Assembly (NCBI RefSeq): GCF_007655005.1
Contig: NZ_SZVW01000010.1
Coordinates: 186,001-250,000 of the forward strand
Origin: Streptomyces tibetensis
GTDB taxonomy: Bacteria; Actinomycetota; Actinomycetes; Streptomycetales; Streptomycetaceae
Reading direction: 5' to 3'
Length of the DNA: 64,000 bases
Shown: piece by piece, positions 7,957 to 17,249 of the stretch
How the letters are laid out: the number at the start of each line of letters is the position of its first letter
Position numbering within the stretch: position 1 is the first letter of the stretch
Made by a program: the position numbers and the translations under genes
The notes under the pieces: model-generated
The model's database searches: none
What the model saw: the letters and a program-made list of their open reading frames with translations, nothing else
Told to the model about the DNA's origin: nothing

Positions 7957-10900
7957 GTGCACAGAACCAGATCCAGCAGCATCCGCATACCCAGGCGGCC
8001 CGCACTGCGCACCACCGTCGCCCTGTTCACCGGCCTGCTCCTGGCCGTCGGCACCCCGGCCACCGTCGCCGGCGCCCACCCCGGCCACCCGGAACACGAC
8101 GAACCGGCAGCCGCGGAGGGCCAGTTCCAGCAGGTGCCGCTCGCCAAGGGCGAACCCGAGACGGGCGAGCCCATGTCGCTCGCCGTGCTCCCGGACCGCA
8201 GCGTCCTGCACACCTCGCGCGACGGCACGCTGCGCCTCACCGACCAGGGCGGCGTCACCAAGATCGCCGGCAAACTCGACGTCTACAGTCATGACGAGGA
8301 AGGCCTCCAGGGCGTCGGAATCGACCCGGACTTCAAGAACAACCGGGCGATCTACCTCTACTACGCCCCGCCGCTCGACACCCCCGCGGGCGACGCCCCG
8401 GAGACCGGCACCGCCGACGACTTCAAGAAGTTCGACGGCGTCAACCGCCTCTCCCGCTTCGTCCTCAACCCCAACGGCACGCTGAACCTGTCCAGCGAGA
8501 AGAAGGTCCTGGACGTCGCGGCCTCCCGGGGCACCTGCTGCCACGTCGGCGGCGACATCGACTTCGACAAGGACGGCAACCTCTACCTGTCGACGGGCGA
8601 TGACACCAACCCCTTCGCCTCCGACGGATACACACCGATCGACGACCGGCCGAACCGCAACCCGGCCTTCGACGCCCGTCGCAGCGCCGGAAACACCAAC
8701 GACCTGCGGGGCAAGATCCTGCGCATCAAGGTCGCCGAGGACGGCTCCTACACGGTCCCGGAGGGCAACCTCTTCGCCCCGGGCACGGAGAAGACCCGCC
8801 CCGAGATCTACGCGATGGGCTTCCGCAACCCGTTCCGCATGAGCGTCGACGACAAGACCGGCACCGTCTACGTCGGCGACTACGTTTTTTATGGGCTTCC
8901 GCAACCCGTTCCGCATGAGCGTCGACGACAAGACCGGCACCGTCTACGTCGGCGACTACGGCCCCGACGCCGGCGCCGCCGACCCGAAACGCGGCCCGAG
9001 CGGACAGGTCGAGTTCGCCAAGGTGACCAAGGCCGCCAACTTCGGCTGGCCCTTCTGCACCGGCGACAACGACCCCTACGTCGACTACGACTTCGCCACC
9101 AAGGAGTCCGGCGAGACGTTCGACTGCAACGCCCCGAAGAACACCTCGCCGCACAACACGGGCCTGACCGACCTGCCGCCCGCGCAGGCCGCCTGGATCC
9201 CGTACGACGGCGGCTCCGTGCCCGAGTTCGGCAGCGGCTCCGAGTCCCCGATGGCCGGCCCGGTCTACCGCTACGACCCCGACCTGAACTCCAGCGTGAA
9301 GTTCCCCGAGGCCTACGACGGGGACTTCTTCGCCGGTGAGTTCGGGCGCCGTTGGATCAAGCGGATCGAGGAGAACGCGGACGGTTCCGTCGCCAAGATC
9401 AACGACTTCCCCTGGACCGGCACCCAGATCATGGACATGGAGTTCGGCCCCGACGGCGCCCTCTACGTCCTCGACTACGGACTCTCCTGGTTCCAGGGCG
9501 ACAAGGACTCCGCGCTGTACCGGATCGAGAACGCCGAGGACGGCTTCTCCCCGATCGCCGAGGTGAGCGCCGACAAGACGTCCGGCGCGGCCGGTCTGAA
9601 GGTGAAGTTCACCGCCTCCGCCAAGGACGCCGACTCCACGGACCTCACCTACAGCTGGGACTTCGGCGACGGCACCAAGGGCGAGGGCCTCACCCCCACC
9701 CACAGGTACAAGAAGATCGGCACCTACAGCGCCACCTTCACCGCCAAGGACCCCGAGGGCAACACCGGCAACGCCAGCGTCCGGATCGTGGTCGGCAACA
9801 CCGAGCCGAAGGTGACGATCGAGACTCCGGGCAACGGGAGCATGGCCGCCTTCGGCAAGCCCGTCCCGTTCAAGGTGAAGGTCACCGACCCCGAGGAGAG
9901 CGTCGACTGCTCCAAGGTCAAGGTCACCTACAGCCTCGGCCACGACTCCCACGCCCACGAACTGACCAGCGAGATGGGCTGCGAGGGCACCCTGACGCCG
10001 CCCCCCGGTGACGGCGGACACGACCCCAACGCCAACATCTACGGCGTCGTCGGCGCCGGCTACACCGACGGCGGGGCGAACGGCCAGGAGTCCCTGACCG
10101 GCACCGCCCGCACCGTGCTCCAGCCGCTGCACCGCCAGGGCGAGCACTTCACCGCCCAGTCGGGCGTGTCGGTCGTCACCAAGACCGGCGCCAACGGCGG
10201 CAAGACCGTCGGCGACATCAACGACGGCGACTGGATCTCCTTCAGCCCCTACCGGTTCGACGGGCAGAAGAAGATGACCGTGCGGGCCTCCTCCGGCGGG
10301 GCGGGCGGCTTCATCGAACTGCGCACCGGCTCACCCGACGGGCCCCTGCACGGCTCGGCCTACATCCCGCCGACCGGCGGCTGGGAGACGTTCCAGAACG
10401 TCGACGTGCCGCTGCGGTCGCTGCCGAAGAAGACCACCGACATCTACCTGGTGTTCAAGGGCGGCGAGGGCGCGCTCTACGACGTGGACGACTTCGAGTT
10501 CTCCAAGGAGCCGTTCAAGGGCGGCAAGAAGGTGCTGGTCTTCTCCAAGACCGCCGGGTTCCGGCACGACTCCATCCCGGCGGGTGTCACCGCCCTGAAG
10601 GAACTCGGCGGCCCGGCGGGCATCACCGTCGACGCGACCGAGGAGGCCAGGCAGTTCACCACGACCAACCTCGCCAAGTACGACGCGGTCGCCTTCCTGT
10701 CCACCACGGGTGATGTCCTCGACGCCGAACAGCAGAAGGCGTTCGAGGACTACGTGGCGGGCGGCGGTGGCTACATGGGCATCCACGCGGCGGCCGACAC
10801 CGAGTACGACTGGGAGTTCTACGGCGGCCTCGTCGGCGCCTACTTCCAGTCGCACCCGGCCATCCAGAAGGCCACCGTCCGCGTCGAGGACCACGACCAC

Positions 10901-11755
10901 CCGTCGACCGCGCACCTGGACGACGCCTGGGAGCGCACCGACGAGTGGTACAACTACCGCACCAACCCGCGGGAGAAGGCCAAGGTCCTCGCCACCCTGG
11001 ACGAGACCACCTACCAGGGCGGCACCATGAAGGGCGACCACCCGATCGCCTGGTGCCAGAGCTACGGCGGGGGCCGGTCCTTCTACACCGGCGGCGGCCA
11101 CACCAAGGAGTCCTACGCCGACGCCGCCTTCCGCGCCCACCTGCTCGGCGGCCTGCAGTACGCCACCGGCCAGGTGAAGGCGGACTGCAAGCCGGGCAAG
11201 GATCACCGGAAGATCTTCAACGGCCAGACCCTGGACGGCTGGAAGCAGGCCGGCCCCGGGAAGTTCACCGTCAAGGACGGCACGCTGGAGTCCGAGGGCG
11301 GCATGGGTCTGCTCTGGTACCAGGCCAAGGAGCTGAAGTCGTACTCGCTCAAGCTCGACTGGAAGATGCGCGGCGACGACAACTCCGGGATCTTCGTGGG
11401 CTTCCCCGCCTCCGACGACCCCTGGTCCGCGGTGAACAAGGGCTACGAGATCCAGATCGACGCCACCGACGCGGCCGACCGCACCACGGGCTCCGTCTAC
11501 TCCTTCAAGTCGGCGAACATCAAGGCCCGTGACCAGGTCCTGCGGCCGCCCGGCCAGTGGAACTCCTACGAGATCAAGGTCCAGGGCGAACGCCTCCAGG
11601 TGTTCCTCAACGGAGTCAAGATCAATGACTTCACCAACAAGGACCCCGAGCGGAGCCTGACCGACGGCTACATCGGCCTGCAGAACCATGGCGCCGACGA
11701 CCAGGTTTCCTTCCGCAACATCCAGCTGAGGGAACTGCCCGTCCAGGGCCTGTGA
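7957..11755 (+). pseudogene. Secreted multidomain protein: PQQ-type glucose/sorbosone dehydrogenase + PKD + carbohydrate-binding + ThuA + DUF1080; frame broken by a 76-bp duplication
   Basis: Start is GTG 7957 with a GGAGGG site, followed by an Arg-rich signal peptide ending near AGAH. Domains in order: soluble glucose/sorbosone-dehydrogenase beta-propeller (~8100-9560), PKD domain (AKDADSTDLTYSWDFGDGT), a carbohydrate-binding-like region (~10090-10500), a ThuA-like domain (KVLVFSKTAGFRHDSIPAG) and a DUF1080 domain (FNGQTLDGWKQAG to the end). DUF1080 includes 3-keto-disaccharide/glucoside hydrolases. Bases 8815-8884 are repeated exactly at 8891-8960 with TTTTTT between. The resulting 76-bp insertion shifts the frame, so the first part would stop at 9339. 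Removing 76 bp restores a single frame of 1,240 aa. This may be a real mutation or an assembly error. Confidence 0.9.
8815..8960. repeat. 70-bp perfect direct duplication separated by T6
   Basis: Copy 1 is 8815-8884 and copy 2 is 8891-8960, identical over 70 bases, both within the beta-propeller coding region. The six Ts between them (8885-8890) are strikingly unlike the surrounding ~70% GC sequence. The 76-bp period is not a multiple of three, so it breaks the gene. Confidence 0.98.
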
Positions 11756-11844
11756 ACGGCGGCGGGCGGGGGACGCCGGACCCCCGCCCGCCGTCCCCGT
11801 ATCCCGCTCCCCCCCGTGGCTCGCGCACGATCAGGAGGCTGCCC

Positions 11845-13029
11845 ATGTCCGCGTCCCTCTCCCGACCGCGTGTGGGGGTGTGGCTGATCGGAGCCCGGGG
11901 CTCCGTCGCCACCACCGTCGTCACAGGGTGCGCCGCCGTCGCCGCGGGACTGCACCCGCCCACCGGGATGGTCACCGAGACACCCCCGTTCACCGAGAGC
12001 GGCCTGCCCGCGCTCTCCGACCTCGTCTTCGGCGGCCACGACACCCTCGACTGCCCTCTGCCCAAACGCGCCGAGTCCCTGACCGCCGGCGGCGTCCTCC
12101 CACCCGGAGTGGCCGCCGCCGTCGCCGCCGAACTCGCCGCCGCCGACCGGGAGATCAGGCCCGGCGGCCCCACCCCCGGGGACACCCGGAGCGAGCCCGA
12201 GCTGATCACGGCCTTCGCCGACGATCTGCGCGACTTCCTGCACCGCCACGAGCTGGAGCAGGCCGTGGTGGTGAACGTCGCCTCCACCGAACCCGTCTCC
12301 CAGGGGCCCGGCGCCCCCCTGCCGGCCAGCACCCTGTACGCGCTGGCCGCCCTGCGCGCGGGCTGCCCCTACGTCAACTTCACCCCCTCCGAGGGCATGC
12401 ACCATCCCGTCGCCGCCCGAGAGGCCGAGCGCAGCGGCCTGCCCCATGCCGGGCGGGACGGCAAGACCGGGCAGACACTCCTGCGGGCCGTGCTCGGCCC
12501 GATGTTCGCCCAGCGGGCGCTGACGGTCCGGGCCTGGTCGGGTACCAACCTGCTGGGCGGCGGCGACGGTGCCGCCCTCGCCGACCCGGCCGCCGCCGCG
12601 GCGAAGAACGCCGGCAAGGAACGCGTCCTCGCCGACACCCTCGGCACCGTCCCCGAGGGCGAGGTCCACATCGACGACGTGCCCGCCCTCGGCGACTGGA
12701 AGACCGCCTGGGACCACATCGCCTTCGACGGCTTCCTCGGCACCCGCATGATCCTCCAGACCATCTGGCAGGGCTGCGACTCGGCCCTGGCCGCACCCCT
12801 GGTGCTGGACCTGGCCCGCCTGACCGCCCGCGCCCACGAGGCGGGCGTGTCCGGCCCGCTGGGCGCTCTCGGTTTCTACTTCAAGGACCCGGTGGGGGAG
12901 GGGCCCTCGGGGCTCGCCGAGCAGTACGGCGAACTTCTCCGTTTCGGGCGGAGCCTCGGGGAGGCCGACGGAGAGGACCGCGGCGCCCGGGCGGTGCGGG
13001 GCACGGAGAAGACAGAGGGAGCCCTGTGA
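11845..13029 (+). CDS. myo-Inositol-1-phosphate-synthase-like protein heading an Ebo-type cluster
   Basis: 394-aa protein with an N-terminal Rossmann motif (VGVWLIGARGSVATTV) and inositol-3-phosphate-synthase features: VVVNVASTEP, CPYVNFTPSEGMH, GRDGKTGQTLLRAVLGPMFAQRAL, and SGTNLLGGGDG before a Lys-rich segment. The last ~30 residues are a loose, charged tail. A tight AGGAGG site precedes ATG 11845. Canonical synthases make myo-inositol-1-phosphate from glucose-6-phosphate. Here the gene starts a run of overlapping genes (GTGA overlap with the next), so it probably serves the cluster product rather than general inositol supply. It sits where cyanobacterial clusters have EboD, a dehydroquinate-synthase-like enzyme; equivalence is inference. 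Confidence 0.88.
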   Translation: MSASLSRPRVGVWLIGARGSVATTVVTGCAAVAAGLHPPTGMVTETPPFTESGLPALSDLVFGGHDTLDCPLPKRAESLTAGGVLPPGVAAAVAAELAAADREIRPGGPTPGDTRSEPELITAFADDLRDFLHRHELEQAVVVNVASTEPVSQGPGAPLPASTLYALAALRAGCPYVNFTPSEGMHHPVAAREAERSGLPHAGRDGKTGQTLLRAVLGPMFAQRALTVRAWSGTNLLGGGDGAALADPAAAAAKNAGKERVLADTLGTVPEGEVHIDDVPALGDWKTAWDHIAFDGFLGTRMILQTIWQGCDSALAAPLVLDLARLTARAHEAGVSGPLGALGFYFKDPVGEGPSGLAEQYGELLRFGRSLGEADGEDRGARAVRGTEKTEGAL

Positions 13030-14294
13030 CGCTGCACGAGAGGACGTGCGGATGCCCCGACGGGACGTCCGCAGCCGCCCCGGGCGACACGTCCGCTGCC
13101 ACCGGCGGGGGAGCCGCTGCCGCCGCCCCGGGCGACACGTCCGCTGCCACCGGCGGGGGAGCCGCTGCCGCCGCCCCGGGAGGCACTGCCGTTACCGCCC
13201 CGCCGGAAGGCACTGCCGCTGCCGCAGCCCCCCGCGCCCACACCGGCCGCTCGCCCCGGAGCCGCGCCTGGGCCGAACTCCTGCGCCTGCCCGCCCTGTT
13301 CAGCGTCCCCGGCGACGCTCTGGCAGGCACGGCGGCAACCGGCGCACCCGCCAGCTCCCGCACCCTGCTCGCCATCGCCTCCTCCCTCTGCCTCTACGAG
13401 GCCGGCATGGCCCTCAACGACTGGGCCGACCGCCACATCGACGCCGTCGAACGCCCGCACCGCCCCCTGCCCTCCGGCCGCATCCGCCCCGCCGCCGCCC
13501 TCACGGCGGCCGGAGCCCTCACCGGAGCCGGACTGGCCCTGGCCGCCCGCGCGGGCCGCCCCGCCCTGGCTGTCGCCGCACCTCTCGCGGCGACCGTCTG
13601 GGCGTACGACCTCGGCCTGAAGCACACACCCGCGGGACCCCTGGCCATGGGCACGGCCCGCGGCCTCGACCTGCTCCTGGGAGCCGCGGCCACGACGGGC
13701 AGCACACGACCGGCCCTGCCCTCCGCCGCGCTCCTCGGCACCCACACCCTGGCCGTCACCACGGTCTCCCGCCAGGAGGCCCAGGGCGGCTCGCCCCTGC
13801 CGCCACTGGCGGCCCTCGCGACGACGGCTCTGCTGACCCGGCTGGTGACGCGGCACTCGGCCGGGGTGACGGGAGGGCGTCGGCAGGGAGCCGGCCACGA
13901 GGTGACGCGGGGGCGTCGGCAGGGAGCCGGCCACGAGGTGACGCGGGGGCGTCGGCAGGGAGCCGGCCACGAGGTGACGCGGGGGCGTCGGCAGGGAGCC
14001 GTCCACGGCCCGGCAGGTCCCCGAGCGATCCGGCACCCGGCGCAGGACTCCGGAGCGCTGCTCACCACCGCCCTCGGCGCCGCCTACGCCGCGACGACCG
14101 CCCGCCCCTACTTCCACGCCACCCTGAATCCCTCACCTCCTCTCACCCAACGCGCCGTCGGATCCGGCATCCGCGCCACGATCCCCCTCCAGGCAGCCCT
14201 CACCGCCCGCTCCCGGGGCACGGCCACGGCACTCCTCATCGCCGCGCTCGCGCCCCTCGGCTCCCGGTTCGCCAAGAAGGTGAGCGTCACATGA
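13026..14294 (+). CDS. eboC: UbiA-family prenyltransferase (EboC / SCO3242-type)
   Basis: 422-aa integral membrane prenyltransferase. The first Asp-rich motif NDWADRHIDAVERPHRPLPSG is the UbiA signature for Mg-prenyl-diphosphate binding; WAYDLGLKHTP marks the second. Two peculiarities: residues ~18-70 are Ala/Gly/Thr repeats (two 48-bp units), and between membrane helices lies a 12-residue GRRQGAGHEVTR repeat (three and a half units of 36 bp), probably in a cytoplasmic loop. The start is GTG 13026, overlapping the previous stop by GTGA. In Ebo clusters the UbiA protein is thought to prenylate or act with the exported metabolite; the substrate here is unknown. Confidence 0.9.
   Translation: MTLHERTCGCPDGTSAAAPGDTSAATGGGAAAAAPGDTSAATGGGAAAAAPGGTAVTAPPEGTAAAAAPRAHTGRSPRSRAWAELLRLPALFSVPGDALAGTAATGAPASSRTLLAIASSLCLYEAGMALNDWADRHIDAVERPHRPLPSGRIRPAAALTAAGALTGAGLALAARAGRPALAVAAPLAATVWAYDLGLKHTPAGPLAMGTARGLDLLLGAAATTGSTRPALPSAALLGTHTLAVTTVSRQEAQGGSPLPPLAALATTALLTRLVTRHSAGVTGGRRQGAGHEVTRGRRQGAGHEVTRGRRQGAGHEVTRGRRQGAVHGPAGPRAIRHPAQDSGALLTTALGAAYAATTARPYFHATLNPSPPLTQRAVGSGIRATIPLQAALTARSRGTATALLIAALAPLGSRFAKKVSVT
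13080..13175. repeat. 48-bp in-frame tandem repeat (2 units) in the UbiA gene N-terminus
   Basis: Two identical 48-bp units at 13080-13127 and 13128-13175 encode PGDTSAATGGGAAAAA twice, with degenerate versions on either side. Low-complexity and presumably unstructured, preceding the first membrane helix. Confidence 0.9.
13875..14007. repeat. 36-bp in-frame tandem repeat (3.5 units) in the UbiA gene
   Basis: Units begin at 13875, 13911, 13947 and 13983; the last is partial. Each encodes GRRQGAGHEVTR, a strongly basic 12-residue repeat placed between hydrophobic segments. The near-perfect identity indicates recent slippage expansion. Confidence 0.92.
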
Positions 14295-15388
14295 GCGCCG
14301 CATCCCGGGCCTCCGCATCCCGAGCAGCCTCCGAAAGGCGTGCCGAAGCGTCAGGTGCCCCCGGCACCCGGGCCTTTGCCGTCTCACCCGGCAGGATCGC
14401 CCGGGCCGCCGCCTCGCCCCACACCACCGGCGCCTCTCCCGGTGACCTCCCTCCCCTCCGTTTCGGCTACGGCACCAACGGTCTCGCCGACCTCCGGCTC
14501 GACGACGCCCTCGCCCTCCTCTCCGACCTCGGCTACGACGGTGTCGGACTGACCCTCGACCACATGCACCTCGACCCTCTCGCCCCGGACCTCGCCGCCC
14601 GCACCCGCCGGGTCGCGCACCGGCTGGACGAACTCGGGCTGGGCGTCACCATCGAGACGGGCGCCCGCTATGTGCTCGACCCGCGCCGCAAGCACGGCCC
14701 GTCCCTGCTGGACCCGGACCCTGACGATCGGGCCCGCCGCGCCGACCTCCTCGGCCGGGCCGTCCGGGTCGCCGCCGACCTCGGCGCGCACGCCGTCCAC
14801 TGCTTCAGCGGGGTCGTCCCGCGGGGCACCGACACGGACACCGCGTGGAAACGCCTCACCGAGACCCTCACCCCCGTCCTGGACGCCGCGACCTCCGCGG
14901 GCATCCCCCTCGCCGTCGAACCCGAGCCGGGCCACCTCCTGGCCACCCTGGCCGACTTCCACCACCTCCGCAGCGCTCTGGACGACCCCGAACCCCTCGG
15001 GCTCACCCTGGACATCGGCCACTGCCAGTGCCTCGAACCCCTTTCTCCGGCCGACTGCGTGCGGGCCGCCGCCCCCTGGCTACGGCACGTCCAGATCGAG
15101 GACATGCGGCGCGGCGTCCACGAACACCTCCCCTTCGGGGACGGGGAGATCGACTTCCCTCCGGTCCTGGCGGCCCTCGCCGCCACCGGCTACCAGGGCC
15201 TGACCGTCGTCGAACTGCCCCGCCACTCCCACGCCGGCCCACACTTCGCCGCACACTCCCTCCCGTTCCTCCGCCACGCCGAGCGGACCGCGGCCGCCGC
15301 GCCGCCCGCCCCCGCTCCGGCCCTCCAGCAGGCCGCGCCACCCCACGGCGCTCCCTCCACCACCCATGAGGGGAGCAGCACCAGATGA
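14291..15388 (+). CDS. Sugar phosphate isomerase/epimerase (TIM barrel) of the Ebo cluster
   Basis: 365-aa protein. The first ~55 residues are low-complexity (Ala/Ser/Arg-rich) and may be unstructured. The barrel starts at LRFGYGTNGLADLRLDDAL and contains DLGYDGVGLTLDHMHL, IPLAVEPEPGH (metal Glu), LTLDIGHCQ (Asp/His), HVQIEDMRRGVHEHLPFGDGEIDF and TVVELPRHSH (Glu). This is the complete AP-endonuclease-2-type metal site. The start overlaps the UbiA stop by ATGA. The Ala/Pro-rich C-terminus (APPAPAPALQQAAPP) is not part of the barrel. It probably acts on a small sugar or polyol intermediate of the cluster product. Confidence 0.9.
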   Translation: MSAASRASASRAASERRAEASGAPGTRAFAVSPGRIARAAASPHTTGASPGDLPPLRFGYGTNGLADLRLDDALALLSDLGYDGVGLTLDHMHLDPLAPDLAARTRRVAHRLDELGLGVTIETGARYVLDPRRKHGPSLLDPDPDDRARRADLLGRAVRVAADLGAHAVHCFSGVVPRGTDTDTAWKRLTETLTPVLDAATSAGIPLAVEPEPGHLLATLADFHHLRSALDDPEPLGLTLDIGHCQCLEPLSPADCVRAAAPWLRHVQIEDMRRGVHEHLPFGDGEIDFPPVLAALAATGYQGLTVVELPRHSHAGPHFAAHSLPFLRHAERTAAAAPPAPAPALQQAAPPHGAPSTTHEGSSTR

Positions 15389-16335
15389 CCCGTCCCCGCG
15401 CCACACCAACGGCGAGAACCGAGAAGACGCAGAACACCCAGCCGGCCCAGGGCCTTGAGGACACCGACCGGAGCGCCCAGGCGGCCGAGGGCCTTGAGGA
15501 CACTGACCGGAGCGCCCAGGCGGCCGAGGGCCTTGAGGACACCGACCGGAGCGCCCAGGCGGCCGAGGGCCCTGAAGACGCCCAGCAGAAGACCCAGCCG
15601 GCCCCGGGCCTTGAGGACACCGACCGGAGCACCCAGGGCCCGGGCGACGCCCGCACCCGCGCCCGCCGATCCACCTGGGACACCGCCCCCACCCCCTCGC
15701 TCGCCGACCTCCGCCACCACCTCACCACCCGCCTCGACCCGCCCGCCCGTACCTGGCTCGACCACGCCCTCGACGAGGCCGCCGCACACCCCGGCCTCCA
15801 CGGACCCATCTCCGTGTGGGAACTGCGCCTCGCCGAAGCCGGCCGGCGCTGCGGCCCCGCGTACGCCGACGCCGCACGCGTCCTCATCCTGGTCGCGGCC
15901 CGCGCCGGGGGCGACGCCCTGACCCGGGTGTACTTCCAGGGCACCGCCGACGAACGCCGGGCCGTGCTGCACGCCCTGCCCCACCTCGTGTCCGGTCCGG
16001 GCGCCCTCCCTCTGATCGAGGACGCCCTGCGCACCAACGACACCCGGCTCCTGAGCGCCGCCGTCGGCCCCTACGCCGCCCGGCACCTGACCTCCCACGC
16101 CTGGCGCCACGCCGTGCTGAAGTGCCTGTTCACCGGTGTCCCGGTCGACGATGTGGCGGACCTGCCCCGGCGCGCCGCCGGCGACGGCGAACTCGCCCGC
16201 ATGCTGGGCGACTACGCCGCCGAACGCACCGCCGCCGGCCGCACCGTCCCCGAGGACCTGTACCGCGTCCTGGACCTGACCGAGTCCGTCACCCCGGCCC
16301 CCGGCACGGACCACCCCCACGGCAAGGAGTCCTGA
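15385..16335 (+). CDS. eboA: EboA-domain protein with repeat-rich N-terminus
   Basis: 316 aa. Residues ~18-85 are five 13-residue units based on GLEDTDRSAQAAE, an acidic, disordered-looking array not needed for the fold. The rest (from SLADLRHHLTTRL) is the helical EboA domain, with HPGLHGPISVWELRLAEAGRRCGP, VYFQGTADERRAVLHALPHL, EDALRTNDTRLLSAAVGPYAARHL and AWRHAVLKCLFTGVPV, a repeat-like helical scaffold. EboA has no known catalytic activity. The gene is coupled to its neighbours by ATGA at its start and TGATG at its end. Confidence 0.9.
   Translation: MTRPRATPTARTEKTQNTQPAQGLEDTDRSAQAAEGLEDTDRSAQAAEGLEDTDRSAQAAEGPEDAQQKTQPAPGLEDTDRSTQGPGDARTRARRSTWDTAPTPSLADLRHHLTTRLDPPARTWLDHALDEAAAHPGLHGPISVWELRLAEAGRRCGPAYADAARVLILVAARAGGDALTRVYFQGTADERRAVLHALPHLVSGPGALPLIEDALRTNDTRLLSAAVGPYAARHLTSHAWRHAVLKCLFTGVPVDDVADLPRRAAGDGELARMLGDYAAERTAAGRTVPEDLYRVLDLTESVTPAPGTDHPHGKES
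15451..15636. repeat. 39-bp in-frame tandem repeat (5 units) in the EboA gene
   Basis: Units start at 15451, 15490, 15529, 15568 and 15607. The first three are almost identical (GLEDTDRSAQAAE), the fourth is diverged and the fifth is partial. The 39-bp period keeps the frame. Confidence 0.93.
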
Positions 16336-17246
16336 TGCGCATCTTCGACCCCCACATCCACATGACGTCCCGGACCACCGACGACTACGAGGCCATGTAC
16401 GCCGCCGGCGTCCGTGCCCTCGTCGAGCCGTCCTTCTGGCTCGGCCAGCCGCGCACCTCGCCCGCCTCCTTCCGTGACTACTTCGACTCCCTTCTCGGCT
16501 GGGAGCCCTTCCGCGCCGCCCAGTACGGCATCGCCCACCACTGCACGATCGCCCTCAACCCCAAGGAGGCGAACGACCCCCGCTGCCTGCCCGTCCTCGA
16601 CGAGCTGCCCCGGTATCTCGTCAAGGACAACGTCGTGGCGGTGGGAGAGATCGGCTACGACTCCATGACCCCGGCCGAGGACACCGCCCTCGCCGCGCAG
16701 CTCCAGCTCGCCGCCGACCACGGCCTGCCCGCCCTCGTGCACACCCCGCACCGGGACAAGCTCGCCGGTCTGCGCCGCACTCTCGACGTCGTCCGGGAGT
16801 CCGCACTCGCCCCGGACCGGGTCCTGGTCGACCACCTCAACGAGACCACCGTCAAGGAGGCCAGGGACAGCGGCTGCTGGCTGGGCTTCTCCGTCTACCC
16901 GGACACCAAGATGGACGAGGAGCGCATGGTCGAGATCCTGCGCACCTACGGAACCGGGCAGGTCCTGGTGAACTCCGCCGCCGACTGGGGGAGGAGCGAC
17001 CCCCTCAAGACGCGCAAGGTCGGAGACCTCATGCTGGCGGAGGGCTTCGACGAGGACGACGTCGACCAGGTGCTGTGGCGCAACCCCGTCGCCTTCTACG
17101 GGCTCAGCGGACGCCTGAACCTCGACGTCACCGGCACGGAGACCACGCACGAGGGCAACTCCGTCCTGCGGGGCGCCCCCAAGGACCCGCACGAGCCGGA
17201 CACCGGCCCGCAGACGTCGGCCCCCGTCCCCGCCGCGGAGGCGTGA
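16335..17246 (+). CDS. eboB: TatD-family metal-dependent hydrolase (EboB-like)
   Basis: 303-aa amidohydrolase-superfamily barrel. DPHIHM at residues 5-10 gives the HxH metal pair; VGEIGYD supplies the Glu ligand; VHTPHRD and VDHLNE the later His ligands. This matches the TatD-like protein of Ebo clusters. The ~35 residues after the barrel are polar and disordered. The start overlaps the EboA stop (TGATG) and EboE begins 3 nt after its stop. Substrate unknown. TatD relatives include nucleases, but the cluster version is usually considered a small-molecule hydrolase. Confidence 0.92.
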   Translation: MRIFDPHIHMTSRTTDDYEAMYAAGVRALVEPSFWLGQPRTSPASFRDYFDSLLGWEPFRAAQYGIAHHCTIALNPKEANDPRCLPVLDELPRYLVKDNVVAVGEIGYDSMTPAEDTALAAQLQLAADHGLPALVHTPHRDKLAGLRRTLDVVRESALAPDRVLVDHLNETTVKEARDSGCWLGFSVYPDTKMDEERMVEILRTYGTGQVLVNSAADWGRSDPLKTRKVGDLMLAEGFDEDDVDQVLWRNPVAFYGLSGRLNLDVTGTETTHEGNSVLRGAPKDPHEPDTGPQTSAPVPAAEA

Positions 17247-17249
17247 ACC

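Noticed and set aside
9340..11755. Two separate genes for the dehydrogenase and ThuA/DUF1080 parts
   Set aside because: The open frame starting in the second repeat copy lacks a ribosome site and begins mid-propeller; removing 76 bp gives one continuous gene.
12876..14117. Minus-strand frame opposite the UbiA gene
   Set aside because: Made of Gly/Arg repeats mirroring the UbiA tandem arrays; no start site or homology; UbiA motifs on the plus strand are decisive.
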